Shown here piece by piece: positions 7,465-15,815 of a stretch of 64,000 nt of DNA. The translations under genes and the position numbers were made by a program. Source of the DNA: an uncultured Collinsella sp. GTDB taxonomy: Bacteria; Actinomycetota; Coriobacteriia; Coriobacteriales; Coriobacteriaceae. Where the stretch lies: assembly GCA_900544875.1 (NCBI GenBank), contig UQWS01000004.1, positions 71,589 to 135,588 on the forward strand. The letters are read 5' to 3'. The notes below the pieces were generated by a model that saw only the letters and a program-made list of their open reading frames with translations, was not told where the DNA came from and made no database searches. Numbering within the stretch: position 1 is the first letter of the stretch; each line of letters begins with the position of its first letter.

Positions 7465-8625
7465 CTAGCGCAGGAGCTCGGACTGCCATACCTCGAGCTG
7501 TTCTGCCAGGCTCTTACCACTAGAAGGCACGCTGAACTCGGGACGTTTGGGCAGAAGTGCACACTTAAGAATCGCAACGATAGTCTGCGAGACAAAGCGT
7601 CGCGTATCCTTGTCAAAGCCTTGCGCAGCCTGGAGCATCACGGGCAGGCTCTCGCGCAGATTCCCAGCGATATCCGCAAACCGCTCAGCACCCGTAGCCT
7701 CAAACACGGAGAACAACGCATCTACAAAACGCTCGCGCTCGCTAGGTGACACTGCAAGCAGCATCTCGCGAATGGAGCCATCAACGTATCGAGCACCGGC
7801 GGACAGGCGCTCACAGTACACGAAGTCGCGACCATCAACCACCCAGCTAAAGGGATTGTGCTGCAGCAGGCTGAACTCGGTGCTCTCAACGATGGCATAG
7901 TCCTCCTGTGTCTCGAACATCATGCCAAAGATCGACGACCGAGGCAGCGTCTTATCGATTCGACCGGAAAGATCGGCAAAGGCGCTGCCGCTCAGAAACT
8001 CCTCGACGAAGCCCGGACCATCATGGGAATACGCCCGTTCGATTCGCTCACGGGCGACATCGGAGCACATCGCCGCACCGTACACCGCAAGGTTTCCGCC
8101 CTTGGAATGACCTCCGCACAAAAGCGGCCCGTCAATCGCATCCGCCGCCTCGTCCACATAACGCGCCGCGGATTCCTGGGCCGGCACAGGACACCGGAAC
8201 GCCATGTTAAAGTCCTCTTTCCAGCCCACAATCGTGCTGTCGGTCCCCCGGAAGGAAAGATAACTAAACCCCGCCGGAAACCGGAACGCCATGGCTGCAA
8301 ACTGCTCCGTCGCCACCACATCGCTCACGGCACGATAGCCGCAAACGTGCACGCCACGGTAGCGAGGGCTTGCTGCCACGGCCTCCAACAAGGCCCTGCT
8401 CCCCTCTGGGTCCCACAAGTCGTCAATCATATCCCGGTAGCACTCGGCACGCAGCAGCTCACGCACGTCTAGGCCCTGCCAGTTCGTCAGTTCCGCCATA
8501 TCACCCGGCAAACGCAAATAGGACAACCACGCAAAGACCAGGCTATCCACCGCGCAGAACGGCCGCTCCTCAAACGGATCAAATGCCGTCTGGGCATAGG
8601 TCAAAAAATTAGGCGAATCCGACAT
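7465..8625 (-). CDS. Mbeg1-like protein (DUF2974), putative alpha/beta hydrolase
   Basis: A 386-residue protein of the DUF2974/Mbeg1-like group. The N-terminal FCAVDSLVFAWLSYLRLP and YLSFRGTD (about 122-129) are characteristic, and a lipase-like nucleophile elbow GGHSKGGNLA occupies 171-180 (Ser174). Later SHDGPGF and the GRDFVYCE region complete the fold. Members are thought to act on lipids or esters, but no substrate is established. ATG 8625 follows GGGAGGG. The gene stands alone between two copies of a short palindromic repeat, both on its immediate borders, which hints it may be a mobile or lineage-variable gene. Confidence 0.82.
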   Translation of the reverse strand: MSDSPNFLTYAQTAFDPFEERPFCAVDSLVFAWLSYLRLPGDMAELTNWQGLDVRELLRAECYRDMIDDLWDPEGSRALLEAVAASPRYRGVHVCGYRAVSDVVATEQFAAMAFRFPAGFSYLSFRGTDSTIVGWKEDFNMAFRCPVPAQESAARYVDEAADAIDGPLLCGGHSKGGNLAVYGAAMCSDVARERIERAYSHDGPGFVEEFLSGSAFADLSGRIDKTLPRSSIFGMMFETQEDYAIVESTEFSLLQHNPFSWVVDGRDFVYCERLSAGARYVDGSIREMLLAVSPSERERFVDALFSVFEATGAERFADIAGNLRESLPVMLQAAQGFDKDTRRFVSQTIVAILKCALLPKRPEFSVPSSGKSLAEQLEVWQSELLR

Positions 8626-8642
8626 GGCCCTCCCATCAACTA

Positions 8643-8674
8643 TGGTGCATTGGGGTCAGGTTGCTTTGCACCAA
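8643..8674. repeat. short palindromic repeat, GGGTCAGGTT core (copy 2)
   Basis: GGTGCA (8644-8649) and TGCACC (8667-8672) flank a core TTGGGGTCAGGTTGCTT, differing at only a few positions from copy 1 at 7429-7461. The pair brackets the Mbeg1-like gene in direct orientation. Confidence 0.75.
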
Positions 8675-8709
8675 AAAGGCGCCCGGGCCGTGTGGACCCG
8701 GACGCCTTT
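8675..8709 (-). terminator. terminator of ldh
   Basis: On the minus strand AAAGGCGTCCGGG pairs with CCCGGGCGCCTTT (one G-U) and is followed by TTGGTG. It lies 32 bp past the ldh stop codon. Confidence 0.75.
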
Positions 8710-8740
8710 CATTGTAGCCTGTTGCCCAAAAGAGCTTGAT

Positions 8741-9691
8741 TTAGCAGGAGAAGTCGACGCTGTCGATGATGTCCTTGAGGGCCTTGGCAGAGGCGGTGAG
8801 CTCATGTTGCTCGTCATCGTTCAGCGGCACGGGGACGCGGCAGACGACGCCGTCGCGACCAACGACGGTCGGCATGGAGATAGCAAGATCGGACAGGCCA
8901 TACTCGCCCACCATGAGCGAGGAGACGGGCAGAACGGTCTGCTCATCGCGCATGACGGCAGTGCAGATGCGCTTGACGGCCATGGCAACGCCATAGTAGG
9001 TAGCGTGCTTCTTCTCGATGATGGTGTAGGCGGAGTTCTTGACGTCCTCGGCGATACGCTTCTCGGCAGCCTCGTGCTCCAGATGACCGTGAAGCTCGCA
9101 GAAGGTGTTCAGCGGCACGCCGGCAACCTGAGCGCTGGACCAAGCGACAAACTCGGAGTCGCCGTGCTCACCCATGACATAGGCCTGGACATCGCGCGGG
9201 TCGACCTCAACGTGGGCACCAAGCATCTGCTGCAGACGGCCGGTGTCGAGCACGGTACCGGAGCCGATGACATGGCCCTCGGGCAGGCCGGACATCTTGA
9301 TGGCGGCGTAGGTCAGAACGTCGACCGGGTTGGAGACGATGAGCAGAATGCCGTCGAAGCCGGACTTCTTAATCTCGGGGATAATGGACTTAAAGATGTT
9401 GACGTTCTTGTTGACCAGGTCCAGACGGGTCTCACCGGGCTTCTGGGCAGCGCCAGCGGTGACGACGATCATGGCGGCGTCGGCGACATCGGAATAATCG
9501 CCGGCGTAGATCTTCATCGGCTCGGCAAACGTCATGCCGTGCGCGATATCCAGGGCCTCACCCTCGGCGCGGTTCTTGTCCACGTCGATGAGGACCATCT
9601 CGGAGAACAGACCGCTCTGCATCAGCGCGAACGCCGAAGACGAACCGACGAAACCGCAGCCGACAATAGCGACCTTCTTCTCGTTAACCAT
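8741..9691 (-). CDS. ldh: L-lactate dehydrogenase
   Basis: A 316-residue NAD-dependent LDH. Motifs: VAIVGCGFVGSSSAFAL (nucleotide-binding, 7-23), IDVDKNRAEGEALDIAHG, AGAAQKPGETRLDLV with the substrate arginine, IVSNPVDVLTY, GSGTVLDTGRLQQML, and the catalytic MGEHGDSEFVAW. It reduces pyruvate to L-lactate and regenerates NAD+ in fermentation. The residue pattern fits lactate rather than malate dehydrogenase, although the two are hard to separate by eye. ATG 9691 starts MVNEKKVAIVG; the frame extends to 9769 but that part overlaps a leader hairpin and lacks family similarity. Monocistronic, with its own terminator. Confidence 0.92.
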   Translation of the reverse strand: MVNEKKVAIVGCGFVGSSSAFALMQSGLFSEMVLIDVDKNRAEGEALDIAHGMTFAEPMKIYAGDYSDVADAAMIVVTAGAAQKPGETRLDLVNKNVNIFKSIIPEIKKSGFDGILLIVSNPVDVLTYAAIKMSGLPEGHVIGSGTVLDTGRLQQMLGAHVEVDPRDVQAYVMGEHGDSEFVAWSSAQVAGVPLNTFCELHGHLEHEAAEKRIAEDVKNSAYTIIEKKHATYYGVAMAVKRICTAVMRDEQTVLPVSSLMVGEYGLSDLAISMPTVVGRDGVVCRVPVPLNDDEQHELTASAKALKDIIDSVDFSC

Positions 9692-9715
9692 TAGAAACTC
9701 CCATCTCTCTCCACA

Positions 9716-9749
9716 AGCAAGCCGCCCGGGAACGACCCGAGCGGCTTGC
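9716..9749 (-). promoter_or_regulatory. hairpin in the ldh leader
   Basis: CAAGCCGC/GCGGCTTG with inner CCGGG/CCCG(A) forms a strong imperfect stem about 25 bp before the ldh start. On the minus strand no clean T-run follows, so it may be a leader stabiliser or attenuator rather than a terminator of the upstream gene. Confidence 0.4.
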
Positions 9750-9892
9750 CGTAATCCCAATACATCCAATCGGGACTTTGATTATGCTCCTATTCGCAGC
9801 AAAAAATCGACCGTTTACCGAAATTGTTTGCAGGATTCGTAGAATAACTGCACGAAATCGGTTTCGAGCTATTGACGAGGCGAAATAGCTTT

Positions 9893-11056
9893 CTAATACA
9901 GGCCCGCCTCTCGAATGGCCTCGACAGCCAAAGCAATCTGATCAGGCGGCAGGACCAGCGCCATGCGCACGTGTCCCTCGCCCGAAGGACCAAAGCTCGC
10001 GCCCGGCGTCACCACAACGCCGGCCTTCTCCATGAGCTCCTCGCAAAACGCCATGGAATCGGTGCGGCCACCGGGAAGCTTGGCCCACACGAACATGGAG
10101 CCATGCGCGTTGGGACGCTCCCAGCCCAAGCCCTCAAGACCGTCGCACAGGGCATCGCGGCGCTCCTGGTACTTCAGGCGCTGCGCCTCGACCTCATCTC
10201 GCGGACCGTTCAGGCAGGCGATAGCAGCCTTCTGGATCGGGAAGAACATGCCAAAGTCGATCTGGCCGCGCAGCTTGGCAAAGGCAGAGACCACGTCCTC
10301 ACGGCCGACCAAAAAGCCGATACGTGCACCGGTGACGTTAAACGACTTGGAGAGCGAGAAGAACTCCACGCCCACCTCGAGCGCGCCAGGGTGCTGCAAA
10401 AAGCTTCCGCCCGGCTCACCGTCGAACACGATGTCGGAGTATGCGTTGTCATGGACAATGAGCAGGTCGTGCTCGCGGGCGAAGGCGATGATCTCCTCGT
10501 AGACCTCGGGCGTGCCCACCGAGCCCACCGGGTTGGCGGGCAGCGATACGATCATATACTTGGCACGATCGGCCACCTCGGGATCGATACCCGCCACATA
10601 GGGCAGGTAATTATGCTCGGCAACCAGCGGATAGTACTCGAGCTTGGCATCGGCAATCTTCGCACCCGCCTCAAAGACCGGGTAGCACGGATCGGGAACC
10701 AGAATGGTGTCACCCGGATCGAGCAGGGCCAGGCCCAAATGACCCACGCCCTCCTGCGTGCCGTTGCACGACTGCACCATGGACGGCGTAATGCCGGAGA
10801 CGCCAAAGCGGCGCTCGTAGTAATCGCACACGGCCTGCTTAAGCTCGGGCAGATCGCGCAGGGCATACTTCCACATCTCGGGATCTTGGGCTGCCTGCGT
10901 GAGTGCCTCGACCACGTGGTCGTACGGCTTAAAGTCGGGCGTGCCCACGCTCATGTTGTAAATGGTCTTGCCCTGAGCCTTCAGCGCAAGAAGCTTGTTG
11001 TTGAGCGAGGCGAAGACCTCCGCGCCAAAGCGGTCTAGACGCTGCGATGCCTGCAT
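9893..11056 (-). CDS. class I/II PLP aminotransferase, possible N-acetyl-LL-DAP or LL-DAP aminotransferase
   Basis: A 387-residue fold-type I aminotransferase of the AspC/DapL/PatA grouping. Motifs: NMSVGTPDFKP (34-44), NGTQEGVGHL (98-107), the PANPVG asparagine (N175), HDNAY (202-206) and the PLP lysine in SLSKSFNVTGARIGF (K237), with a C-terminal GHVRMAL arginine. The acetylase DAP route seen at 884-6251 needs an N-acetyl-LL-2-amino-6-oxopimelate aminotransferase, and such enzymes come from this family, so this gene is a candidate; alanine or aspartate specificity is equally possible from sequence. ATG 11056 has an AAGGTGG ribosome-binding site and lies just after the upstream terminator. 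Confidence 0.85.
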   Translation of the reverse strand: MQASQRLDRFGAEVFASLNNKLLALKAQGKTIYNMSVGTPDFKPYDHVVEALTQAAQDPEMWKYALRDLPELKQAVCDYYERRFGVSGITPSMVQSCNGTQEGVGHLGLALLDPGDTILVPDPCYPVFEAGAKIADAKLEYYPLVAEHNYLPYVAGIDPEVADRAKYMIVSLPANPVGSVGTPEVYEEIIAFAREHDLLIVHDNAYSDIVFDGEPGGSFLQHPGALEVGVEFFSLSKSFNVTGARIGFLVGREDVVSAFAKLRGQIDFGMFFPIQKAAIACLNGPRDEVEAQRLKYQERRDALCDGLEGLGWERPNAHGSMFVWAKLPGGRTDSMAFCEELMEKAGVVVTPGASFGPSGEGHVRMALVLPPDQIALAVEAIREAGLY

Positions 11057-11074
11057 GGTGCCACCTTTCGATAT

Positions 11075-11107
11075 AAAAAACGCGGCGCTCCGACAAGAGC
11101 GCCGCGC
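11075..11107 (-). terminator. terminator of nadE
   Basis: GCGGCGCTC and GAGCGCCGC form a perfect 9-bp stem with a 6-nt loop. On the minus strand it is followed by GTTTTTTAT. It lies between the nadE stop and the aminotransferase start. Confidence 0.92.
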
Positions 11108-11174
11108 GATACGGGCCATCAGATTGCAAAAGTGTACCGCTTGCAACCCCTATATTGGTTCAATTTAGCCAACC

Positions 11175-13175
11175 TTAGTCAATCGGATTGAGTGCGTCGA
11201 TCTGCGCAAGCCACAGTCGCGAGCTGGCGTCACTCGGCATACGCCAATCGCCGCGCGGACTGAGCGTCACCGAGCCCACCTTGGGACCATCGGGCAGGCA
11301 GCTGCGCTTAAACTGCTGGGCAAAGAAGCGACGGTAGAACGTGCGTAGCCACGTGTGAATGGTCTTGACGTCGTAGACGCCCTCGAAGCTCTTGAGCGCC
11401 ATGCGGTAGATCTTGCCCGGCTCAAAGCCAAAACGCAGCAGGTAGTAGAGGAAGTAGTCGTGCAGCTCGTACGGGCCCACCAGGTCCTCAGTCTTCTGCG
11501 CAATCTCGCCGTCGCCCGTGGGCGGCAGGAGCTCGGGGGACACCGGCGTATCGAGGATATCGAGCAAGACCTCGGCAATACGCCCGCCAAAGACATCGGC
11601 CGCATAGCGCACCAGATGGCGCACAAGCGTCTTGGGCACGCTCGCGTTGACGGCGTACATGCTCATGTGGTCGCCGTTATAGGTAGCCCAGCCGAGCGCC
11701 AGCTCCGACAGGTCGCCCGTGCCGATGACAAAACCGCCAGCCTGGTTGGCCAGATCCATCAGAATCTGCGTACGCTCGCGGGCCTGGCTGTTCTCGTAGG
11801 TCACGTCCTGCACGGTCGGATCGTGCTCAATGTCCTTGAAGTGCTGCTCCACAGCCGCGTGGATCGAAACCTCGCGGAAGCTCACGCCCAGGTCGCGAGC
11901 GAGCGACTCGGCATTCGACTTAGTGCGATGCGTCGTGCCAAAGCCAGGCATGGAAACCGCCGTGATACCCGTGCGCGGCAGCCCCAGCGCATCGAAGGCA
12001 CGCACGGTCACAAGCAGCGCCAGCGTGGAGTCCAGACCGCCTGAAAGACCGATGACAGCCGCCTTGGTACCCGTATGGGCAAGACGGGTCTTGAGGCCCG
12101 CGGTCTGCAGGTCGAGGATGGTCTCGCAACGCTCGGCCAGGTCACCATGGCCGGCCGGAACAAAGGGTGCGCGGGGGAAGACACGGTCGATGCCGAGTGC
12201 ATCGCGCAGGACAGGCTCTTCGGCCAACACGCCCTCAAACGAAAACTCAACGGTCGTGGCCTCCGGCGCATCGTCCGCGCGCGTCCACGTCGTCGAGCGA
12301 CGGCGCTCGGCAACCAGACGGTCAAGGTCAACGTCGACGATGGCCATATCGCAGGTAAGCAGTTTGGTCGCGGCGAGCTTCGAGCCGTTTTCGTAGACGA
12401 GGTTCTCGCCCGCAAAGACCATGTCGGTCGTGGACTCGCCCTCACTCGCATCCGCGTAGGCATAGGCACAGTACAGGCGCGCGCTTTGGTTAGAGATAAG
12501 GCTGCGGCGGTAATCTGCCTTACCGATGATTTCGTCAGAAGCCGACGGGTTGAGAATCACCGTCGCACCGGCAAGCGCCATCTCGGTCGAAGGGGGCGCC
12601 GGCACCCACAGGTCCTCACAGACCTCAACGCCCAGCACCAGGTCCTCGGCACCCTCATCACAACAGCGGTAGACAAGCCCCGAGCCAAGCGGCACCGGGC
12701 CCTGACCGGCAAACTCGACCCACACGGGATCTGCGGGCGCCGGAGCAAACCAGCGACGCTCATAGAACTCGCCATAGTTGGGCAGATGCTTCTTGGACGT
12801 AAGACCCAAAAGCTCACCCGCGCAGCACACGGCGGCGCAATTGTAGATGTTTTCAGCCACCGCAACGGGAAGACCGATGGTAAAGACGATCGGCAGCTCA
12901 CGGGTTTCATCGAGGATGCGCACGAGCGCCGCCTCGCAGGCATGCAGCAACGTGCGGTTATGGAACAGGTCGGCCGCAGTATAGCCGCACAGGTTAAGCT
13001 CGGGCAGCACCAACGCACGAACGCCGCGCTCGGCAGCCTCGTGAACAGCCGCAAGCGCAACCTCGGCATTGCCCTCGACATCGGCCACGCGAATCTGCGG
13101 CGACGCCGCCGCCACACGCAAAAAGCCATCGTTCTTATTAGCCGAAACGCAGCATTGCCTTGTTGATCTGGACAC
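11175..13175 (-). CDS. nadE: glutamine-dependent NAD+ synthetase
   Basis: A 666-residue two-domain NadE. The N-terminal carbon-nitrogen hydrolase domain carries the catalytic triad: Glu in LVLPELNLCGY (E59), Lys in SKKHLPNYGEFYERR, and Cys in GVEVCEDLW. The C-terminal synthetase domain has the P-loop GLSGGLDSTLALL, then GTGDLSELALGWATYNGDHM and KTLVRHLVRYA. It converts nicotinate adenine dinucleotide to NAD+ with glutamine as nitrogen donor. Start is GTG 13175 with GAAGGGG about 9 nt upstream; no ATG serves better. It borders the AT-rich RiPP island, and base composition changes sharply just beyond its 5' end. Confidence 0.95.
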   Translation of the reverse strand: MSRSTRQCCVSANKNDGFLRVAAASPQIRVADVEGNAEVALAAVHEAAERGVRALVLPELNLCGYTAADLFHNRTLLHACEAALVRILDETRELPIVFTIGLPVAVAENIYNCAAVCCAGELLGLTSKKHLPNYGEFYERRWFAPAPADPVWVEFAGQGPVPLGSGLVYRCCDEGAEDLVLGVEVCEDLWVPAPPSTEMALAGATVILNPSASDEIIGKADYRRSLISNQSARLYCAYAYADASEGESTTDMVFAGENLVYENGSKLAATKLLTCDMAIVDVDLDRLVAERRRSTTWTRADDAPEATTVEFSFEGVLAEEPVLRDALGIDRVFPRAPFVPAGHGDLAERCETILDLQTAGLKTRLAHTGTKAAVIGLSGGLDSTLALLVTVRAFDALGLPRTGITAVSMPGFGTTHRTKSNAESLARDLGVSFREVSIHAAVEQHFKDIEHDPTVQDVTYENSQARERTQILMDLANQAGGFVIGTGDLSELALGWATYNGDHMSMYAVNASVPKTLVRHLVRYAADVFGGRIAEVLLDILDTPVSPELLPPTGDGEIAQKTEDLVGPYELHDYFLYYLLRFGFEPGKIYRMALKSFEGVYDVKTIHTWLRTFYRRFFAQQFKRSCLPDGPKVGSVTLSPRGDWRMPSDASSRLWLAQIDALNPID

Positions 13176-13303
13176 TGGAGGCCCCTTCTACCCTGAGATT
13201 CAGTCTAACGGACGTTCACATATCTCTAACTAGCCAAAGCAACCTCCCAGTTTACTGAGACGCCAACCTGTGCTAAGAGCATGAATTCCAAAAATATCTT
13301 TAA

Positions 13304-13340
13304 TTAAAAAAGGAGAAATCGATAATCGACTTCTCCTTTA
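13304..13340 (-). terminator. terminator of the RiPP operon
   Basis: AAAGGAGAA (13309-13317) and TTCTCCTTT (13331-13339) form a perfect stem, with an inner TCGA/TCGA pairing. On the minus strand it ends in TTTTTTAATTAAAG. It lies 24 bp past the small-peptide stop and closes the operon. Confidence 0.88.
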
Positions 13341-13363
13341 AGCGAGGCAAGTTAATTCCGAAA

Positions 13364-13474
13364 CTAATGGCAGAATTTATCCATGTAGTCCTCAAAGTCG
13401 AACACTTCTACCACGACGCCCTCTTCCTGAGACTCTTTCAGTTGCTCCAAGAGATCTTTGTTAATAACGTCCAT
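13364..13474 (-). CDS. 36-residue peptide, candidate RiPP precursor
   Basis: A tiny ORF missed by length cut-offs. It has a perfect AGGAGG 7 nt before ATG 13474, and its start lies 13 bp after the stop of the PqqD-like gene, so translation is probably coupled. The peptide begins MDVINKDLLEQLKESQEEG, an amphipathic, charged leader-like half, and ends VFDFEDYMDKFCH, an aromatic and acidic tail with a single Cys next to the C-terminal His. It is followed at once by a strong terminator. Together with a radical SAM enzyme, PqqD-like protein and exporter on the same strand, a precursor role is the simplest reading. No known RiPP precursor family is recognised; a regulatory peptide is the alternative. 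Confidence 0.72.
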   Translation of the reverse strand: MDVINKDLLEQLKESQEEGVVVEVFDFEDYMDKFCH

Positions 13475-13487
13475 GCAGAAACCTCCT

Positions 13488-14162
13488 CTATCTAATCAAT
13501 TGTAGTATATCTGCTTTCATGCAATTATCAACCAACTTGTTTAATTGCTCCTCGTTTGTCGATAGTCCCTCTTTTTTCAAAATGTCGCGCACCTCGTTCT
13601 TAGTGATCGGCTTTTCAAACAACGAAAGCAAAGCGAACGAAAAATCATTAACCGCACACATTCTATGGGTGGCACAACTCAGCAGTACTCTTAACCCCTC
13701 TTTTGAGCGTCCGACTTCTTTAACAAACGAACTTTTAACCAATTGAAAACCATTATCGTGCATTACATAATCGGCATCGATATTTGTATTCAGCAATCCA
13801 TAATGCAACAGTTCTTCTATCGCCCTTGTCAGCTCGAGGTCGCCCTGATCAAGAATAAGAGAAATGCTACAATCGGCCTCCAATAAACGGGCCAACTTAA
13901 GGTATACCAACTGGGAAACAGCATAGACATGATGGTATTCAGAATTATAGAAGTAGGCGAATGGCTCAACGAGCACGACAGAGGTCTTGGAATCCAGCCA
14001 GATTCGATCAGCTGGATTTAGACTAGTTAGCCGTCGCTTTACTTTGGTCAAATGTCCCTTATACCTGACAGCGTGAATAGAATCTAGGATCCAGGTCACC
14101 TCTGAAATATGAAGCCGCTGGGGCAAGTCAATTGTGTCGCTACCGTTTATGACCTCTTGCAT
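13488..14162 (-). CDS. protein with two PqqD-like winged-helix segments (RiPP recognition candidate)
   Basis: A 224-residue protein not matched to a named family. The C-terminal part (about 171-224: VNDFSFALLSLFEKPITKNE, then VRDILKKEGLSTNEEQLNKL, ending ILQLIR) has the spacing of PqqD-type RiPP recognition elements: helix, short PITKNE turn, helix, long recognition helix. A second similar segment lies at about 79-127 (VYAVSQLVYLKLARLLEADC to YGLLNTN). The first 75 residues are basic and beta-prone. It overlaps the radical SAM gene by 16 bp and is followed by the small peptide gene, so a role in leader binding is inferred. AT-rich like the whole island. Structure prediction would test the wHTH reading. 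Confidence 0.6.
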   Translation of the reverse strand: MQEVINGSDTIDLPQRLHISEVTWILDSIHAVRYKGHLTKVKRRLTSLNPADRIWLDSKTSVVLVEPFAYFYNSEYHHVYAVSQLVYLKLARLLEADCSISLILDQGDLELTRAIEELLHYGLLNTNIDADYVMHDNGFQLVKSSFVKEVGRSKEGLRVLLSCATHRMCAVNDFSFALLSLFEKPITKNEVRDILKKEGLSTNEEQLNKLVDNCMKADILQLIR

Positions 14163-15808
14163 ATAAAAATCAATATGATGCTCATCAGATAAGGATTTTG
14201 CTTCATTTTTGATAAACCAGTGCCTGAAACATAATCCACTTCGAGGCGCAAATCCTCATATTGGGACTTCGGCATTACAGAGACACCATACTTATCGGGA
14301 TGATTCCAAACATCCGACCCCATAACGAGACCAAAATTCGTAAATCCTCTCGTGGAATATGGAACACCACATACCTGTTTTGAATAATTCAAAACATTCT
14401 CTGTATAAGCTAAGGTGTTCAGAGCCTCTTCTTTAGTTTCGGTCGGAAAGCCAATCATAAAAAATAGATGAACAGGAATACCGGCATTGAGACAATCATG
14501 GATATTGCGATCAATCCAATCAACTCTCGTGTTCTTCTTCATTAGATCAAGAACTCTTTGGTTGTATGACTCGAGGCCAAACTGAATCTGCCTACATCCA
14601 CTTTGGTATATCTTGTTAAAAACGTCTGTACTTAGGGTTGGAGAGAACCTCGTTTCTCCATGCCAGAAAAACGTTTTTCCCGATGCGTTTATTTCATCCG
14701 CGAGTTGCTCCATTCTTTTGCCTTCGAATGTTTCATCCACAAAAGAGAAAACTCTCGTGCCGTATTTTTCATTTAACCGACACATTATTTCAAATACTCT
14801 CGATATAGGCATCTTTCGGTAACAACCACCGGTAGCACCGGGAATGGTGCAGAAGGCGCAATGATTAAAACACTGCCTAGAGGAATAAACCGGCAATATT
14901 AGCTCAGGCATGAAGTATTTAGAAAGGGCGAAGCCATCGAAATCGGGAACTGTATCGTTGATAAATGTTTGCTCAATCCGATGGTTTTTATATATCTTTC
15001 CACCTTTAGCATGGCAAAGGTTTGGAACACAGTCGAGATTGTCATCACCAGAGTCAAGGGCCTCAAGAAGACGTGCAAGCGGCTCTTCGCCGTCATACAT
15101 CATTATCGAATCAATGTATTCAAAAAAGGGATGCCATTCTTTCATGCAGTCATCTGCTAAACGAGTAATGTAATTGCCGCCCAATGAGACGTGTTTAATA
15201 GATGGACATTCTTCTTTAATCAGTTTCGCTAACGTAACTGCAGAAATCAATTGGAAACAGCCGCTCACCGAAATCCCAATAAACTCGATTTTTTCCCTCT
15301 GAATACGCTTAAGGAAGGCAGTCTCATAGAAGGAAATAAACGGATTATGCAAGGTATCCGCAAGCGATTTCATTATTTCTGGTGTCGAATAATAATCATA
15401 GGGCAGATCTATGGAGTTGAACGTGTATTTAACTCCATATGAGACGTGATTTATGATATAGAGTGCATTTCTAAAAATGTTTTCAGCATATTGTCTTTCT
15501 TTTAGATTAAAGTATCTCTTCGATCTGAAAATATCTTTTGCCTCGTCAACATTAAGTGCCGACTTTTGTATCAACTCGATTGTTAATTGAACATTCGAAC
15601 TAAACGAATCCTTTGATTCCCGATACCTTTTACAGCACTCTTCGACATGTCTAAAAGATAGGAGGTCATCGTAAAATTCCACGTTTAAGTCAACAATGTC
15701 AACTTTGTATTGTTCAACCTCTTGAAGATATGACTTCAAAACAGGCAAGGCAAGATACGGCCCCACTGGACTCCATCCTGGGGGAAATACTAAAAGCGTT
15801 TTAGGCAT
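14147..15808 (-). CDS. B12-binding-type radical SAM enzyme, putative RiPP maturase
   Basis: A 553-residue radical SAM protein. The CxxxCxxC cluster motif is RQCFNHCAFC (Cys313, 317, 320). It is preceded by a Rossmann-like cobalamin-domain region (about 150-260) with FIGISVSGCFQLISAVTLAK and HVSLGGNY; no DxHxxG is seen, as in many base-off members. After the cluster come FSFVDETF, the GETRFSP strand, QIQFGLES and HLFFMIGFPTET, all typical of the TIM-barrel. The layout matches B12-binding radical SAM proteins that methylate or rearrange substrates, including RiPP maturation enzymes. It lies 7 bp after the MFS gene and overlaps the PqqD-like gene. The exact reaction cannot be told. Confidence 0.85.
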   Translation of the reverse strand: MPKTLLVFPPGWSPVGPYLALPVLKSYLQEVEQYKVDIVDLNVEFYDDLLSFRHVEECCKRYRESKDSFSSNVQLTIELIQKSALNVDEAKDIFRSKRYFNLKERQYAENIFRNALYIINHVSYGVKYTFNSIDLPYDYYSTPEIMKSLADTLHNPFISFYETAFLKRIQREKIEFIGISVSGCFQLISAVTLAKLIKEECPSIKHVSLGGNYITRLADDCMKEWHPFFEYIDSIMMYDGEEPLARLLEALDSGDDNLDCVPNLCHAKGGKIYKNHRIEQTFINDTVPDFDGFALSKYFMPELILPVYSSRQCFNHCAFCTIPGATGGCYRKMPISRVFEIMCRLNEKYGTRVFSFVDETFEGKRMEQLADEINASGKTFFWHGETRFSPTLSTDVFNKIYQSGCRQIQFGLESYNQRVLDLMKKNTRVDWIDRNIHDCLNAGIPVHLFFMIGFPTETKEEALNTLAYTENVLNYSKQVCGVPYSTRGFTNFGLVMGSDVWNHPDKYGVSVMPKSQYEDLRLEVDYVSGTGLSKMKQNPYLMSIILIFICKRS

Positions 15809-15815
15809 ATCAACG

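Noticed and set aside
7429..8674. CRISPR-like repeats
   Set aside because: Only two copies, 1.2 kb apart, with a gene between; no spacer array anywhere in the window.
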